Shown here: positions 1-5,000 of the stretch, piece after piece
Numbering within the stretch: position 1 is the stretch's first letter
How the letters are laid out: each line of letters opens with the position of its first letter
Origin: Oscillospiraceae bacterium
Lineage (GTDB): Bacteria; Bacillota_A; Clostridia; Oscillospirales; Oscillospiraceae
DNA: 6,857 nt
Reading direction: 5' to 3'
Assembly: GCA_017415945.1 (NCBI GenBank)
Contig: JAFQDR010000203.1
Span: 1-6,857, forward strand
The notes under the pieces: generated by a model
Told to the model about the DNA's origin: nothing
Database searches by the model: none
What the model saw: only the letters and a program-made list of their open reading frames with translations
Position numbers and translations under genes: made by a program

Positions 1-1400
1 CCCGCATTTGCAATCACCTGCTGCCCCTCATCCGACTGGATCCATTTCACAAGGGCACGGACACTCGAATCATCCGGTTCGTCTGCAGAGAACACAGCGT
101 AGTTGTAACCGAGAAGAGGATATGTACCATCCGCCAAAGTATTAAGGGACGGCTCCACGCCGTTTACCTTGATGTACTTGATTTCAGAGATGTTTTCATA
201 CATCCCGTCAGAATACGCATATACCGAATAGCCAATGGCGTCGATGCCGTTGTCATAGTTTGCGATGACATCGAGAATCCCGCTCATTGTCCCGGGAGTC
301 TGTTCGGTGACAGGCTTCATCAGCGGAGTATCACCCATGAATGATATCATGTAATTCTGGCTTCCCGAGTCCGCATTGCGCTGATAGGCGATAATTTCCG
401 CATCGTTGCCGCCTACTTCCTTCCAGTTGGTGATCTCACCGGAGTAGATTCCCTTGATCTGCTCAACGGTGAGTGTATCCACGGGATTGTCCTTATTCAC
501 CACGAACACAAATCCCTCTCCGGCAACCGGCTCCGCTTCGTGGCGGAAGCCTTCACGTTCCATATCCTGCAGCTGACTTGCAGACAGAGGTGTCGTGAAA
601 ATCAGCTCGCATTTTCCGTCCAGAAGGTTACGAAAAGATGTGTATGTCTTTGTGTGTGCAACCGTCTGCTCCCCCCCGAGGATGGCACTTCTAATTGCTT
701 TATCCAGATTTGTGGTTGAAGTGGATCCGTCGGTGATGGGGAAAATAAAGTTGTCGGGAAGTGTGACGAGATTCTTTTCCGGTGTGTTATCCGATTTGTT
801 TTCTGTAAAGGCGATTGTCTCGATCAGATGCTGCACCTGCAGATCGTCCAGTACAGCAACACTGCCCGGCAAATAATTCTCGTTATTATAATTGAAATAA
901 TAATCCAGATAAACCTGTTCATTACCGTTTGCAGCTTTGACAATAATGTCAACTTCTCCGCTTCCGCCACCTCTTGAAGCATAAATCACAGTACCGTCGG
1001 TAATTCCATCCGGCAGAGTAAGTGTTCCGGTGTAGTATTCCTTGGCCGCTTCCGTTTCAGAGTACAGATATGTCTGAATATAAAACGTCAGGTTATTATC
1101 AAAAAAGTATACTACAGGTTCTCCGCCGATAGGAGCAGCACTGAAAAGCGCAGTATCTTCAGGATACGGCAGTGCTTCTGCTTTTGACAAAGAAATCTCG
1201 GGGATAGTTAGATACCCGGATGTATCCGGCTGATCTATTTCATCTGGTGTTGTTTCTTTTGGAAGTGTTTCCTCTACATGATCATCGGATTCCTCCGGTA
1301 TCTCACCAGACTGAAAGCGCGAGCACCCCGCCGCTCCAAAAGAGAGCAGCACTGCAGTGATCAGACAAATCCATTTGTTCTGTTGTTTTGTTGTAAGCAT
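1..1400 (-). CDS. Lipoprotein with PstS-like periplasmic-binding-protein domain (C-terminus cut by window edge)
   Basis: Seen: one uninterrupted frame of 466 codons from the ATG at 1400-1398 to the window edge. Residues 1-26 form a lipoprotein signal: basic start, hydrophobic core, then AAGC with Cys26 as the lipidation site. An acidic, Thr/Pro-rich linker (about 30-60) follows, then an unrecognised region to about 215. Next comes a binding-protein domain with DGSTST (224-229), the central YQRNADSGSQ (R341, S345, G346, S347) and a C-terminal WIQSDEGQQVI. These correspond to the DGSTAT and QR..SGSQ phosphate-contact loops of PstS-type proteins. The usual GYVP-like end should lie just outside. 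The start is firm: an in-frame TAA lies upstream with no other start codon between, and GAGG precedes the ATG. Known: PstS binds phosphate for the PstCAB importer. No transporter genes are visible here, so a sensory role is possible. The roughly 190-residue insertion before the domain is unusual. Confidence -1.
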   Translation of the reverse strand, partial: MLTTKQQNKWICLITAVLLSFGAAGCSRFQSGEIPEESDDHVEETLPKETTPDEIDQPDTSGYLTIPEISLSKAEALPYPEDTALFSAAPIGGEPVVYFFDNNLTFYIQTYLYSETEAAKEYYTGTLTLPDGITDGTVIYASRGGGSGEVDIIVKAANGNEQVYLDYYFNYNNENYLPGSVAVLDDLQVQHLIETIAFTENKSDNTPEKNLVTLPDNFIFPITDGSTSTTNLDKAIRSAILGGEQTVAHTKTYTSFRNLLDGKCELIFTTPLSASQLQDMEREGFRHEAEPVAGEGFVFVVNKDNPVDTLTVEQIKGIYSGEITNWKEVGGNDAEIIAYQRNADSGSQNYMISFMGDTPLMKPVTEQTPGTMSGILDVIANYDNGIDAIGYSVYAYSDGMYENISEIKYIKVNGVEPSLNTLADGTYPLLGYNYAVFSADEPDDSSVRALVKWIQSDEGQQVIANA

Positions 1401-1404
1401 AGAT

Positions 1405-1408
1405 CCTC
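1405..1408 (-). promoter_or_regulatory. Ribosome binding site of the PstS-like lipoprotein gene
   Basis: The minus strand reads GCGAGGATCTATG. GAGG sits 4 bases before the ATG at 1400, slightly close but usable. It supports this ATG, which is also the only start codon downstream of the in-frame TAA. Confidence 0.55.
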
Positions 1409-1496
1409 GCTTTCCCGGGAGATTCCTATCATTAAAACACCCCGATACTTATATGACATTTCATTGTGTGTATCCATTCGGATTTGATGTTATTTA

Positions 1497-1523
1497 GACG
1501 CAGCAAAACAGGAAAAAGTTCCA
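1497..1523 (-). promoter_or_regulatory. ECF-type promoter (TGGAAC-N17-CGTC) for the PstS-like gene
   Basis: On the minus strand TGGAAC (1523-1518) is followed by 17 bases beginning with a T-run and then CGTC (1500-1497). This fits the ECF sigma pattern known from Bacillus SigM/SigX/SigW promoters: TGAAAC-like -35, T-rich start of the spacer, 16-17 bp, then CGTC/CGTA. The -35 starts two bases after the TAA of the sigma-like gene. Transcription would begin near 1490 and leave a leader of about 90 bases. That the neighbouring sigma-like protein recognises it is inference. Confidence 0.6.
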
Positions 1524-1525
1524 TT

Positions 1526-1960
1526 TTATGACATCTGAACAGAGGTCGGAACCTTTCTCATAATCTCTGATATGGTCTTTCTGTATTCATTTAATTCCAG
1601 TCTGAGAATACGTCCGGATTCTGCTGCTGACAGCCCCGAAGAGAACCGCATAGCAACAATAAGCCGTTCCTGTTTGGTCAGAACCTGCAGCTGCTCCGGA
1701 AGTGCATCTGTGTTGGGTGTACAGAACCACAGTCTGCGCTTTACATGACGGTACAAATCGGAAGTAAGGCGGAAACGGATCTCCGCCTCATCTTCCAGAT
1801 GATCGTATTTATGTACTCCGGCTACGCAGATTTCGGTGACGAGCTTTTCTGCAGCATGCGCATCCACAAGGACGAGGTAGGCTGTGTGGTACAGATCGTC
1901 AATGCACTGTGAGCAGGCTTGTTCGTATGTGGTATAGGTTTCGGTTATTGTGTCATACAT
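1526..1960 (-). CDS. Short, divergent ECF sigma-70-like factor
   Basis: This 144-residue protein has the layout of an ECF sigma factor. Residues about 16-75 resemble region 2: a DLYHTAYLVLVDAHAAEKL helix in the place of the usual DAEDxxQE core-binding motif, then a basic YRHVKRRLW stretch. A short linker leads to region 4 (about 88-140), with LTKQERLIVAMRFSSGLS followed by an AAESGRIL...YRKTISEIMRKV helix-turn-helix. Known: ECF factors bind core RNA polymerase through region 2 and the -35 element through region 4.2. Odd: it is shorter than the usual 160-200 residues and region 2 is poorly conserved, so -10 recognition may be altered, or it may be a non-canonical regulator. GGAG lies 10 bases before the ATG. 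It lies 102 bp downstream of the M56-like gene in the same direction, with no anti-sigma gene beside it in this window. The fold assignment is by eye. Confidence 0.75.
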   Translation of the reverse strand: MYDTITETYTTYEQACSQCIDDLYHTAYLVLVDAHAAEKLVTEICVAGVHKYDHLEDEAEIRFRLTSDLYRHVKRRLWFCTPNTDALPEQLQVLTKQERLIVAMRFSSGLSAAESGRILRLELNEYRKTISEIMRKVPTSVQMS

Positions 1961-1970
1961 AGGGCGTTTT

Positions 1971-1974
1971 CTCC
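1971..1974 (-). promoter_or_regulatory. Ribosome binding site of the sigma-like gene
   Basis: GGAG on the minus strand (in CCGGAGAAAACGCCCTATG) lies 10 bases before the ATG at 1960. It supports that start. Confidence 0.6.
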
Positions 1975-1991
1975 GGGTGTCTTGGTGGCAA

Positions 1992-2054
1992 GGTATGTGA
2001 GTGTTGTTCTATGGTATATGTACCGATTTCTTTCGTGAATCTTACAGACATACC
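1992..2054. repeat. Inverted-repeat cluster GGTATGT / GGTATATGTACC / ACATACC
   Basis: On the plus strand GGTATGT (1992-1998) and its exact complement ACATACC (2048-2054) flank a central GGTATATGTACC (2013-2024), itself a GGTA-N4-TACC palindrome. All lie in the gap before the sigma-like gene. This could be an operator. BlaI/MecI operators carry TACA/TGTA half-sites, and the central element contains TACATAT on the minus strand. With 7-bp arms it may also be chance. Confidence 0.3.
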
Positions 2055-2062
2055 AAATTTTT

Positions 2063-5000
2063 TCAGCTTATCTCCCGCGGATCGTAGTTTCCGTTTTGGA
2101 TGATTTCGCTTCCGAGGAATACCTCCCCTTCTCCGATAGCAAACTGAAGCTTATGGGATGGAATCATACGGTGACGGTCTGCAAAGAGTTGTACAATTAC
2201 ATATGTTATACCGTCCTCCTCACGTATATCAAGGATTCTGTGAACCGCCTCGTATCCGCGTGTGTCTGTATATCGCACGGTATCGGTGTCCTTATTGTAT
2301 TCACAGCGCGACAAAAGTCTGTTATCCGTTGGTCGTTCAACAGTAATACCGAACTTCTCGGACATCAGGCTCTGCAGTTCATCAAAGCTGATCTCAAGAT
2401 TCTCGTTTCCGTAGTGTGCGCAGATGTAATTATATGGGAGATGATAATTTTCAGGATCCCATTCTCCATATGGAGAGACTTCGTATATATACGGCATCCA
2501 AGAAAGGTACATATTCACCGCATCTACAGCAGAATTCCCCTCAAATCGGTCAAGCCCGCGCATCCGTTTCCAATATGCCTCGGCTTCTTCCTGAGTTGCC
2601 GGTATCCCTTCAGTGTGAATGCTCAGTTCCATTCCATCAAGGAGCATCCATGTATATGTTCCCGGCAGAAGCGTTTGGGGCAAAGAGTTTCCGGTTACTG
2701 TAAAGGTGAAACGGAACAAGGAATCGTAAGCGGAATCCTTCAGCAGTGCAATCGAATAATCCTTTATGCCCAACCCATTGATCTCGGGAATATCGGATTC
2801 ACCTTTGACAAGGTCCCTGATAAAAGAGAACACATTTTGAGAAGGCTGTCTGTTTTCATCATCAGGTAGACCTTCTGCCCAAAGGAGTGTGTGCCAATCA
2901 TCGATATCGGTAATTTCTTCAATATCATAGCTGTACCAATCGGGAATGCTTCGTGAATTGTACCGCTTAAAATATTTTTCAAATTCTTCCGCTGTTCCGA
3001 TGCGATCTTCAATATAGTACGTCACTGACTCGGGACTTCCGTCTCCTTCACGACGTGCCAGCACTGTTTCCGTGCAGGTATCGCCATCGAAATCAAGCTT
3101 GAGAATCGACATATTAAATGCACTGCTGGATGAGGTGTATACTCCGTCACCATTCAAACCGTTGAATCCTCTGTACGGGAAACCATGAGCGTACACTGTA
3201 TCACCGTCACGATATAAAACCAAAAATCCGGCATAATCGTTTGTGCCATAGCCAAGCCACAGAACCATTTCGGGATCTCTGTCATCGTTCAGATCTAGGA
3301 CGGTATATTTCTTGACAGAATAACCTGTATTCGCTTTGTATTCCGAAAGAAGTACATTTTCTTTTGAAGATGCAAGCGTGAAGGAGGCTTTATTTTCAAG
3401 AACAGATTGGAAGATATTCTCGGTTGTCTGCATTGTACTTAATACAGTCGTATCTTCAAATACAAGTGTCTTTCCCACAAGATGCTGCAGTGACGGTGCA
3501 TCGCACGCTCTGACATCAAAATACAGGAAAGTTCCTGACGTTCCTTTACTATAGCCGAGAGTGAATTTTATCGTGAATTCCGACTCTTTCCCGGACGAGG
3601 ATAGAGACCGCAGAACCGCTGTATTAACCATAGTAAGCGGATTAACCGTGTATGTTCCCACATAACGGATCTCATCTGCTGCACCTCCAATTCCGTCATC
3701 GAACTGTATTTGTGCGCTTTCCGTAACTATAGCAAGACCGTATAAATGCTCACCGCTGCCGTCAGTATAACTGCCCTCCCAAGTTCCGTCAAATACATCA
3801 TCCAGAACTATAAGTGCGGGAGTTGCATACCCGTCCGTATTTGGTACAAAAGTAAGCGGAAGCGGATCGTTTACTGTCAGCGAATGGATGCCGCTGCTTT
3901 CACAAATAAAGTGAACAAATCCGCCGTATTCGTACAGTTTGCCTTTTACTTCAGCTTCGGGATAGATGGTAACCTCTCCTTCATTTGCATATCTGCCAAT
4001 GAGTTTAGTTGAAAAATCTCCCGTCTTTACGTCATATTGATAGGTGCCTTCATAACCAATCGGACCGCCTGTACCAACAAGACCGGAGTTTGCACAGATC
4101 GTTCCATCACTTTGAATATAAACAGTGTGACTTAAAAAGTCATAATTGAAGTTGCCCTGTCTGAAGCGATAAGCCTGGCAGGTAAACAATCCGTCAAAAT
4201 CGCCCGTGTACGGTTTTCCGTTTTTTAGTACCTTGTCTTTGGTAAAGGTTTCAACCTCTTCAACAGATTCAAGGTACCCACTCTTGGAAGTGACTCGGTA
4301 TGTACGCAGTGCCTTAAAGTTGCCCCTTGACCACCCGTCGTTGCCTACACCCATAACATAGTACAAAGTTCCGTCTTTTCCTGCATGAATGGTAGCACCG
4401 TCCGGGTAATTGGGTTCAGCTCCTTTACCATATACACCGGCAACTGTGATAAAATCGCGTTCATCTTCCATGGGAATATCAACAACGTACTGGGTAGCTT
4501 CTGCAGAGAGAGAGTAGCTGTCCCAGCTCCAAGTGAAACCTTTATCACGAGATACAAGATACATCGGTTCGCCCTCTTTGGTTCCATGAGATGTATTCAA
4601 CCAAATTGGATAGAATAAGTCATTTCTGTTATAGTAAGGAATTCCTGCTATCAGTTTTTTGCCCTCAAAAGCTGGTGGAACGGAAATATCAAGCAGCTCC
4701 CATGTTTTCCCGCCATCTATAGTGCGGGAGATAATAGGACCATCTGCGCCGTCATGTTCGTTGTATGGATCAAAGCTCATAAAGGCAATGCTTTCGGAAG
4801 CAAAGCCTATACCAACTACATGATTTCCTCCGTAATCATCTGCTGTACTGCCGACACTCCATGTCTTGCCGCCGTCTGATGAAGTGGCAACATTTTTGCG
4901 CCCGTTACCCATCGTTGTATCGGTCAGATGAGCCGCCGCCCATCGAAAATCGCCGAATTCGGCATAATAGAATTTGATATACTCGGGCTCCCATCCGGGT

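Larger units (their letters stand above)
1401..1525 (-). other. Intergenic leader between the sigma-like gene and the lipoprotein gene
   Basis: This 125-bp gap holds the ECF-type promoter at its upstream end and the GAGG ribosome binding site at its downstream end. Only short, weak pairings are visible between them (for example GATAC with GTATC, and ATGA with TCAT). I see no terminator or recognisable riboswitch. Confidence 0.5.
1961..2062 (-). other. Intergenic gap between the M56-like gene and the sigma-like gene
   Basis: This 102-bp gap holds the inverted-repeat cluster and the GGAG ribosome binding site. No hairpin followed by a T-run is visible, so read-through from the M56-like gene is plausible. 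A weak promoter candidate (TTCACG-N17-TACCAT, 4 of 6 matches in each box) is not strong enough to call. Confidence 0.45.

Noticed and set aside
1361..1477. Short minus-strand frame of 38 codons in the leader, overlapping the start of the lipoprotein gene in another frame
   Set aside because: There is no clear ribosome binding site before its ATG and no leader-peptide pattern. Translational coupling is possible but unsupported.
1511..1522. GGAA-CTTT-TTCC mini-hairpin followed by T-rich sequence after the sigma-like gene, as a terminator
   Set aside because: The stem is only 4 bp and overlaps the much better ECF promoter match.
2008..2036. Sigma-A-like promoter TTCACG-N17-TACCAT before the sigma-like gene
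   Set aside because: Only 4 of 6 bases match in each box, and the region is rich in similar words, so chance is likely.
2096..2869. Open plus-strand frame of 257 codons
   Set aside because: It lies wholly opposite the M56-like gene, has no recognisable domain or ribosome binding site, and its composition looks like a mirror of the coding strand.
4529..4882. Reading the Asp-box region as a sialidase enzyme
   Set aside because: Asp boxes are structural. I see no catalytic arginine triad or FRIP motif, so only a propeller fold is claimed.
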